The position numbers were made by a program, and so were the translations under genes. A model generated the notes under the pieces. It was not told the origin of the DNA. It did no database searches and saw nothing but the letters and a program-made list of their open reading frames with translations. DNA of 64,000 bases from Hydractinia symbiolongicarpus (Eukaryota; Cnidaria; Hydrozoa; Anthoathecata; Hydractiniidae): NCBI RefSeq assembly GCF_029227915.1, contig NC_079878.1:15068001-15132000 (forward strand), read 5' to 3'. Below, piece after piece: positions 12,265-24,472 of this stretch; position 1 is the first letter of the stretch, and each line of letters opens with the position of its first letter.

Positions 12265-13100
12265 ATAGTTGTAGTAGTAGGAAAAGATTTGTTGACGACG
12301 TATTCGCCATAATCAAAAAATCTCATCTAGAAGAGTTCCATGAACACATCAACGGCCTACATCGACAAGTCAAATTCACTGTCGAGCTTGAACACGATGG
12401 AAGTATCGCTTTCCTGGACACTTTGGTCAAACGCAAGAATGGTTCCATTTCAGTTTCATTGTATCGTAATCCAACACACACTGAGCAGTACCTTAACTTC
12501 GAATCAAACCATCAGAAATCTTGCAAAGAAAATGTCATATTTCATTACTGAATCGTGCCAACAGCGTAGTCAGTGACAAACAGGAGAGGAAAGAAGAAAT
12601 TCGACGTGTAAGAAATGCATTAATCGCAAATGGATACAGTCATAAAATCATCACGCAAGTAGAAAGTAAAATAAACAGAAGATGCAACGGAGACAACAAG
12701 GGAACATCAGAAGAATTTATCGCATCAGCATTCCTATCCTTCGTACAAGGTACCAGCGAGATCCTTCGTCGAGTTTTAAGACAACACAAGGTCAAATGCA
12801 TTCTTAATTCTAAAGAAACCCTAAGAAGCACTTTGTCTAAACCAAAAGACAAAATAAACATGGAAGAACAAAACAATGTTGTTTACGAAATCCCGTGTAA
12901 AGATTGTGATGCAGTGTATATAGGCGAAACAAAAAGAAAGTTTAAGCAACGAGTACAGGAACATATGCGCGCAGAGAGAAACGGAGATGTGAAGAAAAAC
13001 GAAATTGCGGACCACAGCTTGAGCAGAAGTCATCAGTTTAATTGGGATGAGAAGAAAATCATTGACAGAGAATCCAGAACAACGGCCAGGAAGAAGACAC
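12265..13100 (+). pseudogene. Penelope-like retroelement fragment (RT C-terminus + GIY-YIG endonuclease)
   Basis: RFVDDVFAI is the reverse-transcriptase active-site motif in the form used by Penelope elements, followed by FLDTLVKRKNGSI and a thumb-like helical region. CDAVYIGETKRKFKQRVQEH is the GIY-YIG endonuclease, preceded by EIPCKDC. A frameshift near 12530 splits the two reading frames, and the 3' end breaks off after SRTTARK at about 13096, where the two related copies at 28.4-30.1 kb continue. The 5' half of the RT is missing. It is therefore a doubly truncated copy. Confidence 0.85.
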
Positions 13101-13273
13101 GCGACTTATCGGACTAACCCTGGATCCGCGCCTGCTGTGGCTACTAACATCTTTTTATTGATATATGATCTAAATCTTAACTACATTCAAGCTATATTCT
13201 AATCTCATTATCAAAAGATGCCTCCACCCTCGTCCCCAGCGTTTTTGACTTTTTGATATGAAAGATGACGTCG

Positions 13274-14671
13274 AAAAATACCCTGGTATCGTTGACCGGT
13301 TTTGAAAAATGATTAGCTTTCACATTTTTGCATAATTATGATGATTTTTTTCTTAGTCAGCACTTTTTCTGGTAAATAGTAATGGTGCATGAAGCCGTGA
13401 TCAATCAGATTTGTAAACAAAACTTTATTTATAAAGCAAGCAAGTTTATGAAAAACGTTTTTCGTCTTTCTTAGATTTATTAAAACATAACTGACTCACG
13501 ACTGTTGCTGAGTTGTACATTAGGGAAGAATAGTAGACTGCTGAAAGAACAGCCCTGTCCTTTCGAAAATATTTAGCTAGCTAAGGTAGCTAAAACAAGG
13601 TTGTTAATTCTTGCGGTCGGATTCGCGTCATAACACTGGTTGAACCAATCACGAGCCAGTATTCAGGTTAAGCAGCCATTATGAAATGGTGCACAACTGC
13701 CGTAATCATAATGTGTTTGTGGTGAAACCTTCATAAATACAATACTGGATTTTTCAAGGAATTTTTTTTTCAGTCAAATCTTTAGTATGTTTTAGATGCT
13801 GCTTAATTTTTGCCATTTTGCGACATTTAAACGCTGTTTTGCTTGTAAATTCTGTTTAATTAGGGTTGCTACTGTGACGGTGTGACCGTGAAAAGTCCAC
13901 TTTTTAGCCTAGTTAACTAAGCTTTCTTCTTCGAGTTGATAAAATGAGTTTCTCTCAAACTAAAGCTTAGACGTGAACGAATGACTTAGCGGAAACCCCA
14001 ATTTAAATTGGACAATATGACTAATCGCTTCGGAGCTCATTTTAAATTATCTGTAAATTGTTTACCAAGCTTGGTCACATCTTACTGTGTTAAAAACTTT
14101 ATAGTTTACTAATGTTTGTTAGGGTGAGTGAAACCACTCGCTGGAATATTCGGATGAAAAGGGCTTTCCCCGACATGGACCACGTGAGCAAAGAACAATA
14201 GAATTAGCCAATCAAAAAGCGCGGCCAGATTTTGGCCGCAGAAAAATTGTTTGAGACCCAGCGTAATTTTTTCCACCTTTACTACTCCGATTTCCCGGTG
14301 GTAAGAAAAATTACGCTAGGTCTCCTGGCAACATAAACTGGGCATTTGAAATCTATAACAATGAACTATCTAAGTTCAGCAAAGAACATTATCATTCAGG
14401 AAAGCTAGCTAAATTATATTAAAGTATTATGTAACCTTCTAATAAGACAGCACATCTTATTTTAAAGTTGAAAGACGTTTATTGCAGTTACCAAGATAAT
14501 TTTTCTTGTATATTTTAGTTGTGAGACAATACAATATGTTAGTACGTTTTCTGTTGTAGGAACATAAAATCCTGCCCGCTAAAGTTCCGCCATTGTCGCA
14601 TAAATTAACGCGTTCGCATAATCTGGGCATATATTGACCAAAAATCACTCAACGATACCAGGGTATTTTTC
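13274..14671. mobile_element. Non-autonomous element with ~22-bp inverted termini
   Basis: AAAAATACCCTGGTATCGTT at 13274 is matched by its reverse complement ending at 14671. Inside, no coding region is recognised, but a strong hairpin at about 14251-14325 has arms around CAGCGTAATTTTT and AAAAATTACGCT. The size (1.4 kb), the perfect ends and the lack of a gene fit a non-autonomous DNA transposon. Family and target duplication are unresolved. Confidence 0.6.
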
Positions 14672-15063
14672 TTTGTCTTCTCTCGTAAGCAAATATGGCT
14701 TCCAACAACAGAAAAAGAAGATAGCGATACTCTTGATGCTTGAAACAATTGTGTTATCACTATTAATTATTTCTCAAATTTTTTGAAAATTATAGTATTC
14801 CATCATTTCTGACCAATTTAAATATTATTTATTAAAATCTCCCACACGCTTGAAACAAGAATAAAATTAATCTTAGATCATATTTAATTATAATTTTAGT
14901 GAAACCTGGTGTTTTTAGCATGTTTCATGGTTTTGTTGTCTTTTATTACAAATACACTATGATACAAAATCAAATATATCTATTGATATGTAGTAATAGT
15001 GATAATTATTTGCTCCTCTAAGGTTACATAAACTTTTTCCGTACTTTGTCACTAGATTTTTCT

Positions 15064-15180
15064 GTTTACATGGACAAATATCCATCCCGTTTGACCGGGA
15101 TCCCGGCTCACTTGCCCAGGATCTTGGTTGACCGAGTTTCCCATTGTAACCGGGACGGGATGAATATGCACCATATAAAC
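15064..15180. mobile_element. Short MITE-like inverted repeat (117 bp)
   Basis: GTTTACATGG at the left is mirrored by CCATATAAAC at the right, with CATCCCGT and ACGGGATG further in and several ACCGGGA units in the middle. The unit is nearly palindromic over its whole length. No target duplication is obvious. Confidence 0.55.
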
Positions 15181-15354
15181 ACGATTTTTATTTTCAGCGT
15201 TCTTATAATAATACGGAGACTTTATAATAACTACATAACGTCTTCTTCGAAAAATAAAGTACTGTACAATTAAATGGAATAAATTAAAATATATTATAAA
15301 TTAGAATTAAAAAACTGACATAAAACACACACAGACAATCAAATTGGGAGCAAG

Positions 15355-15960
15355 TAGTAAACGGTAAAAGTGTCAATGACACGTACAATAAATTTATAGA
15401 GATCTTCTCTGGCCATTATAACCAATGCTTTCCATCAAAAAAATTGTAATAAAAATAAAATCATTGTTATCACCTTGGATGACGAAGGGATTAATTAAAT
15501 CATCAAAATTAAAACAGAAACTGTATGTAAAGTACCTAAAATCTAAATCACTTAGAGATAAAGAAACTTATTTAGATTATAAAAACTTATTCGAGCGACT
15601 AAAAAAAATATCCAAAAAACAGCACTACAATAGCGCATTAACACAATATAAAAATGGCGCAAAAAGAACGTGGCAAATAATAAAAGAAGTTATAGGTAAA
15701 AAACAAAATGTTCAACATTGTCTTCCAGACAGGATCACATATGACAACAATATTATTGAAAACGATACTGAAATAGGTAACACATTTAACGAATTTTTTG
15801 TAAATGTAGGACCAAATCTGGCTTCAAAGATTACAAGTAATTACAAGTAAAAAAACTATATACCGAAATGTAAATTTAAAATACTAAATGATGAACTTCA
15901 ATTAGATGAATTAGAAAATGCATTTAACGTTAGAAATGATGACATTGATCGGTAAGCAGG
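15355..15960 (+). pseudogene. Non-LTR retrotransposon fragment (linker before RT, Jockey/CR1-like)
   Basis: The frame reads VNDTYNKFIEIFSGHYNQCF, then PWMTKGLIKSSKLKQKLY, a Trp/Lys-rich linker and NEFFVNVGPNLASKI. This series is typical of the region between the endonuclease and the reverse transcriptase of Jockey/CR1-group LINEs. The frame has a stop at 15848-15850, continues briefly, and the RT itself is absent. The LINE at 16.6 kb is a different copy and family member. Confidence 0.65.
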
Positions 15961-16555
15961 AACTCGAGCCTATCCGTCGAGCCTTTTAATGGAAGATTGG
16001 TCGGGGTGTCAAAATTCCATGTAAGTATATCTCCCTAAGAGTTTAACTCTTAAGTGGGCAGCAAAGCAAGAATTTTTGATTTTTCCCATTAAGCAAGCAA
16101 TCATCCTCATCTCACTGAGGGTGTATAAGACTTAATCTCTGATAAACATCGGTCATGTAGTATACATCATAATCTCCTGAGAGATAAGCCAATAAGCTCT
16201 TGTAGTGTTCTGTTAATAACATCTTTAAATCCATCATTTACACGAAGTATCCATTATTCAATACAAATATCTCTACCTTTCCATTAGCCTGTTTGTTGAT
16301 TATACTCACAATATCCTCGATTTTTTACAAACCTTTCACGATCAAGATCCGAGCAACGATATCATTGGACGCTGCCTTCCTTATAGGGAAATCTTTATCA
16401 TTCCAAAGATTAAGCCAACCGCCTCGAATACTGATGGATTTTAAAGCGATCCTCGTGTCCTGACCCATAGGTAATCATCAAAAATTGTAGAGTTTCTGAT
16501 ATCAGGGATGTACAATTGTTTCATCTTTTCTTTATACAAATAAACGATGAATATT
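15961..16555. other. Unassigned sequence between LINE fragments
   Basis: No frame with recognisable content on either strand and no clear repeat. It may be decayed transposon sequence. Confidence 0.4.
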
Positions 16556-16559
16556 TACT

Positions 16560-18868
16560 CGTACAACCCCAAAGCAAAATACAAATCAAACAGGGGAGAA
16601 TGGCCTCTGGGTATCACGAATTTGGAACATCAGGATCTATATGTTTCTTTAATTTTCAAGATGTTTATAATTCAACGAACGTCAATAAAGCATGGTCTTT
16701 GTTAAAGGGAAATATATCGCACCTACGATTCCATGGTTCCATTAATTAGTAAAAAAAGTTCGCGGTAAGCCATGTGATTGGATGACTGTTGATCTCAAGA
16801 AGGAGATGAACTCATGCGACAAATTGTTACGAAAATGGCGTAAAGCCAAATCAGAAGCAGATATCACCGCCTATAAAAAATAAGAAACAAGGTTAATAAT
16901 AAAGTTCGTAAAGCAAGGAATACGTATCAGCGACAGTTATTTGAGGAGAACACCGGAAATCCAGAATCGATAAAAAAGTATTTACACTTAGATCGAACTC
17001 CCACGTGAATACTGCTATACAAATCGACGAGAAATTGGTAACCGATCAACATTCTATTGCTAATGCGTTTTGTAGATTTTTTCCTAATGTTGTAAATTCA
17101 TTTAAAAGATCTGCTTTTGTGTTGACAAACTCCGTTTGGAAATATCATAAAGAAATAACGAGTAAATCTAAACAAAAATTTCGACTTAAATCAATCACTG
17201 TTAATGAAACCATGAAACATCTACAATCATTAAAACGTAAAAAGTCTGTTGGGCAAGATGATCTACTATTCTGGTTACTTAAAGGCTGCATGGAGGTAAA
17301 CGCTTCACCACTGACATACATTATTAACATGTCTTTTGAAACTTCAACTTTTCCAAAAACGCTCCAAAGTGTTACCATTTTCAAATCTGGAGCAAAGTCA
17401 TCTGTTAATAACTATAGACCAATATCTGTTATTCCAGCTATATCCAAGGTGATTGAAAAAGTTGTGCATGAACAATTGACTGTATATCTGGAAAGTAACA
17501 ATTTAATAAACAACAACCAGTTTGGTTTCAGGCCTCGTCGCTCAACTGAAATGGCTGCAACAATCTTTATCGACACTGTTGTCGGTGCCGTATTTTTAGA
17601 CCTCACAAAAGCATTCGACATGTTAAGTCATGGTAAACTACTGTCAAAATTAACCAGTTTTGGAATTGTTGGAGACGAACATGAGTGGTTCACAGACTGA
17701 GTGGTTCACAGACTATTTGTTTGGTAGATTTCAGCAAGTTCAATGCAAAAATTCTTTGTCTGATGAACATCCACTCAATAGTGGAGTACCACAAGGGTCA
17801 ATTTTGGGCCCACTTCTATTTATTATGTTTTTTAATGATCTTTGTACCGTCGTGAAACACTCTGAAGTAGTCAAATATGCAGGCGATACTGTTTTATTTG
17901 TTGCTGGTAAGGACTTCGAGATAATAGAAACCCGTCTTTCATCCGACATGAATTGTGTACTTGCATGGTGTTTGGAGAATGAATTAATTTTAAATCTTGG
18001 AGCAGGAAAAACTGAAGCAATGTTATTTGGTTCGAAAAATAACCTCTCTGAACAAAACAGCTCATTAAACGTAGCTTACGGCTACCAAACTGTGAGGGTA
18101 ACATCCACGTATAAATATCTTGGTGTACTTATTGAACCATCATTGAATTTGAGAAGCAACTTAGATTTAACTTATCAAAAGGCTTCCGGTAGATTACGTT
18201 TACTTTTTCGCATTCGACCGCTGATTACAGAAAAAGCTGCATTGGCAATTTTTCAAACAATGATTCAACCAGTATCATATTGCGAATTCTCGGACACAAC
18301 TACTCAAACTCCCATCTTTACATAGACGAGCAGCTTCAATTATTGGAAATCAATTCTTGACACCACCTGGTACTGCCAATATGATAGCAATGCGAGCTTG
18401 TAATTTCATTCGCCGTTGTTTGGACAACGATGTGTGTGAAAATTTTAAAATAGCTTGAAATTACCTAATCTTCATTTGGAATATGCTCGTGGACCTTTCT
18501 GTTACACTGGAACACATATTTACAATACACTCCCGTTGGACAATAGAAAATGTGAATCATACAATATTTTTAAGTCGCAACTGAGAGAATATTATCTGCG
18601 TATTTAGTCTTTTTTATGGCTTTTTGTTTGTATTTTGTTTGTTTTTTGTCTTGATCAACTCATTTTTCTAGTGTGGTATTTTGATTTTTAGCGTCTTGTC
18701 TGTGTGTTTTCTGCTGTTTATATATTTATACTGACCGGTTTTATTGTACATTTACATTTTCTTGTTTTATTGTTACTAATACTTTTTAGCCTATTTATTT
18801 CAAGAACCCATGTTGATAACAGACTTTATAATGTCAGAAATGGCCATCCTTGTAAAACATTCGTCAAA

Positions 18869-18915
<47 letters not shown>

Positions 18916-18981
18916 ATGAATGAATGAATGAATGAATGAATGAATGAATGAATGAATGAATAAATAAATAAATAAATAAAG
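16560..18981 (+). pseudogene. Non-LTR retrotransposon (LINE) with reverse transcriptase, inactivated
   Basis: Fragments in order: the end of the endonuclease/linker (DVYNSTNVNKAW, about 16670; GKPCDWMTVDLKKEM, about 16765), then the reverse transcriptase with VNNYRPISVIPAISK, QFGFRPRRST, FLDLTKAFD, GVPQGSILGPLLF and the active-site stretch YAGDTVLF (about 17875). The family normally has YADD; the second of the two acidic residues' neighbours is replaced by Gly, which should abolish activity. A duplicated GAGTGGTTCACAGACT at 17685-17712 shifts the frame inside the RT, and a second frame change occurs near 18290. The last coding words (NTLPLDNRKC, EYYLRI) end at 18607. A TAAA/TGAA microsatellite at 18868-18981 is probably the 3' tail. 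Confidence 0.8.
18868..18981. repeat. (AAAT)n/(AATG)n microsatellite
   Basis: Tandem AAAT units enclose a central block of about ten AATG units. It lies between the end of the LINE and the first Polinton gene and is likely the LINE's 3' tail. The long Ile/Phe/His frames across it are not genes. Confidence 0.9.
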
Positions 18982-18984
18982 AAT

Positions 18985-20087
18985 CGCATATCCCTGTAGT
19001 ATTCCCCGAGTTTAGTAAATATCCCATAAAAATACCAACAACCTACCTTAATGATCCCGTTCGAGTTGGTTGGGATGGGGAAGCATTGGATTACTTGAAC
19101 ATTCAGGTTAATTTTGCAGCTCATTGTGCAACCACAGCATTAGGCATATCCGCTAAACATATGACAGGCTCCATGCCCCTTGTCAACTCGATCTTTAAAT
19201 TCCATATACACTATCATATGCGCCGTATATTAGGCAGAATGAAAATGCCCATGGCTTTTAATGATGGGTTTAGTAATTACAAGAATCCTTATTCAACATC
19301 TAGATTTGCACAAGTGTGCCGTGAATACGGTGCAGATCCCCATGGTCTGTATAAATTTAAAACAGTAGGTTTTTCACTAAGCAACGGTTCATGGTGGCCA
19401 CAAGTTGATGGGGATTATGCCAAATTTATTATGCCAACAAGCCAAGGCCTTACAGCGGAAGGTCTGACAAAATTGAGTGAAAGTATTGGTGTCTACGTGG
19501 TCTTGCTGCTTGGGTCACAGGCGGAAACAGAAACATCCTTACTAGGTTCCGGTGCAGACAACTATACAGTAAGGCAAATCCTAGTACAAAGTTTTGAAGG
19601 TATGGTGTTGCAAGTAGAGAATATAGAACATGATATTAAACATTTTCAAGAAGTGCTCGAATATGCTCGAACCACGATTAATTTTGCTGTTATGCCTAGT
19701 GTGTACATGTTACCATCAGATATGAATCTACGTATTGGTAAGACTGAGGGTTACAATAACAATGTCCTGATCGCGCCCGCAAATGTAAACGTTGGGGTTC
19801 AAGTTGATCTGAATAAGATCAAGAAGCCTGTTGTAAAATCGAGGGCACTCACGAAGCATCGCTCGCCTACTACCAGCTCCGCAGAATTACCACAGGCGAG
19901 CCACGTGATTCCTAAACATCGTCCACTACAGGTGAGCCATGTAAGCCCTAAGCACGAAAAGCATAGGGTAATAGAGGCAGAGAAACACGATGACGCCAAG
20001 GTCGCGTTGATTACGACCGGAGTAGGTATAATCATCGCTTATATTTGGCTAAAAAAAATAATAATAATGTCCAGTAAATTTTTTTAA
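18985..20087 (+). CDS. Polinton structural-type protein with C-terminal membrane anchor (5' partial)
   Basis: The frame is open from the end of the microsatellite (PVVFPEFSKYPIKIP, about 18995) to TAA 20085-20087, roughly 360 residues, with no internal break; the true N-terminus is lost. The body is globular, with GLTAEGLTKLSESIGVY and NFAVMPSVYMLPSDM. A Lys/His/Ser-rich linker (residues about 270-320) leads to one hydrophobic segment, VALITTGVGIIIAYIW, close to the C-terminus. I recognise it as a recurrent gene of cnidarian Polintons but not its function; a minor capsid (penton) or membrane-associated virion role is a guess. It is among the best preserved genes of the element. Confidence 0.55.
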
Positions 20088-20128
20088 AACAACATGATAT
20101 CTCTTGATCAACAAATTAGACTAATATT

Positions 20129-21480
20129 TTACGATTTTTTCCTTTTCCTACTACTGCTGTAACCTACAACAAGAGCAACAGCGGTAGCAATTGCCATATA
20201 CAGATGCTGTGCAACAACTTCAACAATTTTTGCCGCCACTCTAAAAAGAAGGATACAACTGTGCCAATGATTTCAGGAAGAGCCGCACCTGCTTTTCCTG
20301 CTAAGTATTTTAAAAATTATCCAAGTCTTTCCAGCTGTTTTTGAATATAGCCTTTCCACCCGCGCTTCCTGCCGCTGCAGGACCCGCTGCCGATCCACCT
20401 CTCACTGCCAGAACAATGGTAGATATCAATAATCCAAAAGCAGAAACGATTCTTGCTATCGTAATCCCCTGCTTCTTGAATAAAATCTTAAGTTTTTCAA
20501 TCAGAGATGTATTATCTCTCGCGATTTTCATCAGCGTGTCTTTAATTGCCTTCAGTTGGCTTAGAATCGTGGATGATAATTCACTATGAGCCTCTAATGT
20601 TGCTGCTTTTTGATCCTGCAGCTTTTCAATCTCTTCCTTAACCTTTACAATGTCGTTATTCCAAATATCAATCTGATCCTCAGACATTCCAGGCAATGCT
20701 TTCTTCCCCTCTAGTTTCTTCACATTGGCCTCTAGTCTCCCTATCTCAGTATTATAGAAAGTAATTTTATTTGTTAATGATTTCAAAGTTTGAAGTTCAC
20801 GGTCGAGTACCCTTCTTTCACGCTCCGTAAAAACTTATTCGTCATTAAAGGACGTCTCGGCCTCTTTTATGAGACTATCCGTTTCATCAACAACCTTCCC
20901 TATATTGTCCATTTCTAGCTCGACCGACTTGTTGTTCTCATTATTCGACAATTGTCGAACCATGTTACCGACCTTATCCACCGTATTCGAAATTTGTCGA
21001 ACCATTCCATTTTTTTAATTGGCGTACCATTTTCCGTGAACCCCATTTTTTGCAGGCGTTTAATTCCTAGATTCGTCTTTATCGTGCTGATTCCACGAAA
21101 ATCACTGTCCTGTGTCGTTAGTTCCTTCCCTTCATAGAGGAGTTGATTGGATTTACCTAATTTATTTTTTCCTAGTTCAAATTTGTTATAGTTCAATTTT
21201 CCCAAATTCATATCCTGCTTCCCCAGCACATTCGCGTTACGAAGATATTCATAAAAGGAGTCGATCTTTGATATTTTGACCTCTTAGCTTGTCGCCCACC
21301 TGCATCCGTCGTTCTTTCCGTGTTGGCGTTGAACTGGCGCCAGGCTGAGTAGGAAGGTCCTCAGGCCTACTAAATCTATCATTAGTATCATTAATATCGC
21401 CCTCACGTGTAAAATGTTCATATCCTGGATTATCAGAGATTTTATTTAACGAAAATTCATAAATAATAAACTAGGAATGA
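20129..21480 (-). pseudogene. Polinton coiled-coil membrane protein gene, broken
   Basis: The minus-strand pieces run from a hydrophilic N-terminal region (about 21480-21240, with RPEDLPTQPG) through GIKRLQKMGFTENGTP to a long coiled coil (about 20930-20500, heptads in EIGRLEANVKKLEG). Next come a membrane segment (IARIVSAFGLLISTIVLA, about 20460-20400), a Gly/Ala stretch and a second hydrophobic helix (YMAIATAVALVV) with a basic tail KRKKS ending at 20129. Breaks are visible near 21290, at a T-run near 21012, at a TAA at about 20837 and near 20315 and 20235. The architecture suggests a structural or membrane protein of the virus-like particle. Function unknown. Confidence 0.5.
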
Positions 21481-21531
21481 ATGATAATATATTTTGAAAA
21501 ACACTTGATCCAGATCCAGAATTAAAAAAGA

Positions 21532-22760
21532 ATGTTCGCCTTTAAAGCGAATAAACAACGTGTCAAGGTGAGTCACATCCCCTCAACAATCAATCAGAAG
21601 GAGGACTTGTATGTAGATATTCCAAACATGGGGCAGAACGATGTGATATTCCCCGGAAGCCTTAGGTTATTATTTGATCTGGAGTTGACCGGAACCAATA
21701 CGAAACGTACTATCGTTTCAAATATTGGCAAGAGTCTGGTGCAGACCCTGAAAATCACACTAAATGGTCATGAAATTCAAAGTATCAACGACTACAGAGT
21801 CTTCGCAGTTTATAGAGATTTATGGATATCGAAATTTGAACGTGAAAATAATTTGATCCTCGAGGGAATCAATCCTAACGATGGCACTATCCGCGCATTA
21901 CAAGTGAATGCTAGTGATCATGTGGGCAACCTCGAAGAAAAGGCGATCGTTGCAGCGTACGGAAAATACGTTCTGTATCCCACTTGGAAAAATGTTTGAA
22001 TTAGTCGGAGAATTGCCCTTCTATTAACCGGGATTACACGATAGGCTCCAATTCGTTCTCCATTTTGCCAAATTTGAAGATGTTATCAAAGATGCAGGTA
22101 CAGCGGCTTCAGGGTTTACTGCAACCAAAGCGACAGATGCTGATTATAAGATCAGTAATATTGCACTAGAGTTCGGTAAAGTCAACTACGAGGGTCTTGC
22201 AAGTGCAATGGTATCACGATATAGTCGGTGTGCACTGCCATATGAGAGAGTCCTTCGAAGTAAGGTAATAACTATGAAGAAGGATGATACTAGCTATAAT
22301 TTCCAAATCGACACCCCGGCAAAAGTTTAAAAGGAGTGCTATTATTGTTCGTGGACTTATCGAAAGTGAAAGCTTACTCGGGGCTGAATGAACTATTTTA
22401 CAACCCCAAAATTGAAAAAATCTCAATCACTGTGCAGGGTTCGCCTAATGAGCTTTATTCTCATGCAATGCCTGGAAAAGATCAATATGAACAAATTGTG
22501 AACCTATTTGGTGGCCACGATTCCACAGTAACAATAGGTCAATTCCTAAGTAAACGATTTGCCCTTTTGTCAATCTTTTATCAAGTCTTGATAATAGTCT
22601 GCACGGTTCGGTAAGATATCTTTAATAATTATCCGATGGTATCACAATACATATGACAAGGAAAGCCGAAGGGACAGGAAATATTCGCTGTTATGTGTAT
22701 CTATTGACTGATGCCCAATTGAACCTCTTAAATGGTAGGTTTCACAATGTTGAATATTGA
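21532..22760 (+). pseudogene. Polinton major capsid-type (double jelly-roll) gene, broken
   Basis: Starts with ATG 21532 (FAFKANKQRVKVSHIP). The first 156 residues are intact and beta-rich (DIPNMGQNDVIFPGSL; TLKITLNGHEIQSIND), as expected of the N-terminal jelly roll of Polinton capsid proteins. The frame then shifts at about 21990, 22035, 22330, 22580 and 22640, and the last piece reads DAQLNLLNGRFHNVEY before TGA 22758-22760. Position, next to the ATPase gene, matches the usual capsid-ATPase order. The call as major capsid rests on gene order and the beta-rich start; a fold search would settle it. The gene cannot make a full protein as it stands. Confidence 0.65.
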
Positions 22761-22765
22761 AATAA

Positions 22766-23250
22766 ATGACTCTAGATATAGTGAAAGAGCCCCGTACATC
22801 AATCTTTACAGGCCCGACAAGTTGTGGAAAAACTCAACGTGTTCTGGACCTTCTCGAAAATAAATACAAGAAACATTTTCACAACCTTATTATCCTGTGT
22901 CTAACTATACAATGGAACAGCACTTACCCTGAGAGATCCTCGCTTTGGAAAGCTGACTATGTATTCTTGATCGGCACTGAGGAGCAGCTTTTTGAATGGA
23001 CTAAAAATTCACTCCTAGCTGGCGAAGAATCACTGTTCATTATCGACGATATGATAGCAGATGAAAATCCCGATAAATAACGACAATCTCTTCTTGATTT
23101 AGCCATCTCGGGAAGACACAGGAAGCATAGTCTCTGGCTCCTTACACAGCTTTACCGAAAAATTTGAGAAGGCAAAAGAAACAGTTGTTCCGCTGGTACC
23201 CCCACGAACGGTCAATATAAAGCTCATTGATGATGAAAGAGAAGGATAAA
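22766..23250 (+). pseudogene. Polinton packaging ATPase (FtsK/A32-like), broken
   Basis: ATG 22766 lies six bases after the capsid-type gene. The P-loop GPTSCGKT (Walker A) is at residues about 16-23 and ESLFIIDDMIAD (Walker B, acidic pair) at about 88-99, the spacing of the A32-type genome-packaging ATPases of Polintons and large DNA viruses. A TAA at 23078-23080 falls just after Walker B; the same frame goes on with ISGRHRKHSLWLLTQ, the sensor region, before further stops near 23170. It would have driven DNA into capsids. Confidence 0.8.
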
Positions 23251-23656
23251 CTTGAACTGAAAAAATCAAAACATGCATGCTTATATGTGAGGTTTAAGCA
23301 AAAGCTATGAAATTCTCGAGTGACAAGAAATCTCAGGGCAGGGCACCACCCTACTCCGGTCTAGTGTGGTTTTATGGATCAATTTGGTCCACAAAACACC
23401 GCTTACAAGTATCAACTCAGCAGTCTCCCCGCTACGGGGAGACCAGTGAAATGGCCTTCAAACTCACAAAGCACTGCTATTACTGGTCTCGGGGGTATAC
23501 TTAGATCTGAGTATACCCAACCAAACACAGTTTTACTGACGAAAGCCGGTCTTTTTTAGTAGTGGCCTATCGGATGGGCCCCCTTAAAAAAAGAATTACT
23601 TTTTTTTTTGTCCATGAACAAAAGTTCCGGATTCCAAAAAAATTAACAAAATAAAA
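23251..23656 (+). other. Remnant downstream of the ATPase; small open frame
   Basis: A short + frame at 23374-23559 starts with MDQFGPQNTAYKY and is uninterrupted for 61 codons, followed by a T-rich spacer. It might be a small Polinton gene but I recognise nothing in it. Confidence 0.3.
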
Positions 23657-24472
23657 ATGTCTCTTGTGGTCCAGGAATCCTTTAATTTTAATATCGAGAC
23701 TCTGCTCGATGAGCATTTACGACCTCTTTTCAAGCATGCTGATCTCGGTAGATTCTTGGAGATTGCAAATGTTAAGCATTATAGCCTTGATCGCCATATG
23801 ATAGCATCGCGGGAAGAAATAGAGGGGTAGGCAGCGACTTCCACCTTGGTAGAGGGAAAAACTCCACCGATCTGTTCGTGACCCTGGATGGCGCCTTGGA
23901 GATTGTGCGTCGTTCTAGAAAGCCAAAGGCGGTACAATTTACCAGGTTGCTTGCGAAAAAGGTGTTGAAAAATTACAAGATGAGGTGACGGAGCAGCGCC
24001 AGCTAATCGAAGAGAAAAATACGGCTCCGGCGCTCCTCGTGGATGATCTTGATGACAGAGATAAGCAACTTATGGTGCTATAGGATGACATTGATGATAA
24101 GGACCGACAGCTTACAGTACAGAGTGAAGAAAATGCAAGGCTTCGAGAAAGGTTTGTTCCACATGGAAGTCATATAGACACCGTGCTCTGTGTAGTCGAT
24201 AAAAACGATCCTCACGAGCCTGGCATAGAAGAACGACATGCCCACTTCATGGTCCGATGCCAGCGTAAACAACTCAGGAAGAGGCTAAATATTTTAAAAG
24301 ATAGTTACCCTAATATGATCGTGAGAAAACCAGTATGCGACAATCCGAATGCCGTACACACCTGGTGCCGATTTAAACAGCAAGGACGATTTTTTTTCGC
24401 AACCACTTCACACTGGCTGATGATGATACGCGGGAGTTTTTCGAAGGGCTGTTTAAGATCGATATGATGTAA
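23657..24472 (+). pseudogene. BRO-N/MSV199-like protein with coiled coil, broken
   Basis: ATG 23657 opens FNFNIETLLDEHLRPLFKH, then a Lys/Arg-rich domain, the coiled coil EKLQDEVTEQRQLIEEKN (about 23965-24025), DDIDDKDRQLTVQ, and a C-terminal domain with RHAHFMVRCQRKQLRKRLN and EFFEGLFKIDMM, ending TAA 24470-24472. I recognise the layout as the BRO/MSV199-type DNA-binding proteins with a conserved C-terminal domain that occur in large DNA viruses and in cnidarian Polintons. Frame breaks occur near 23825-23870, 23925, 24081 (TAG) and 24400. The 3' end overlaps the convergent integrase gene by about 20 bp, a compact arrangement typical of viral genomes. Confidence 0.6.

Noticed and set aside
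12234-13117. Host gene with GIY-YIG domain
   Set aside because: RT motif FVDD and two related copies show a Penelope remnant.
18800-19124. Open frames rich in FIH and LFIY repeats
   Set aside because: Translations of the AAAT/AATG microsatellite; no protein signal.
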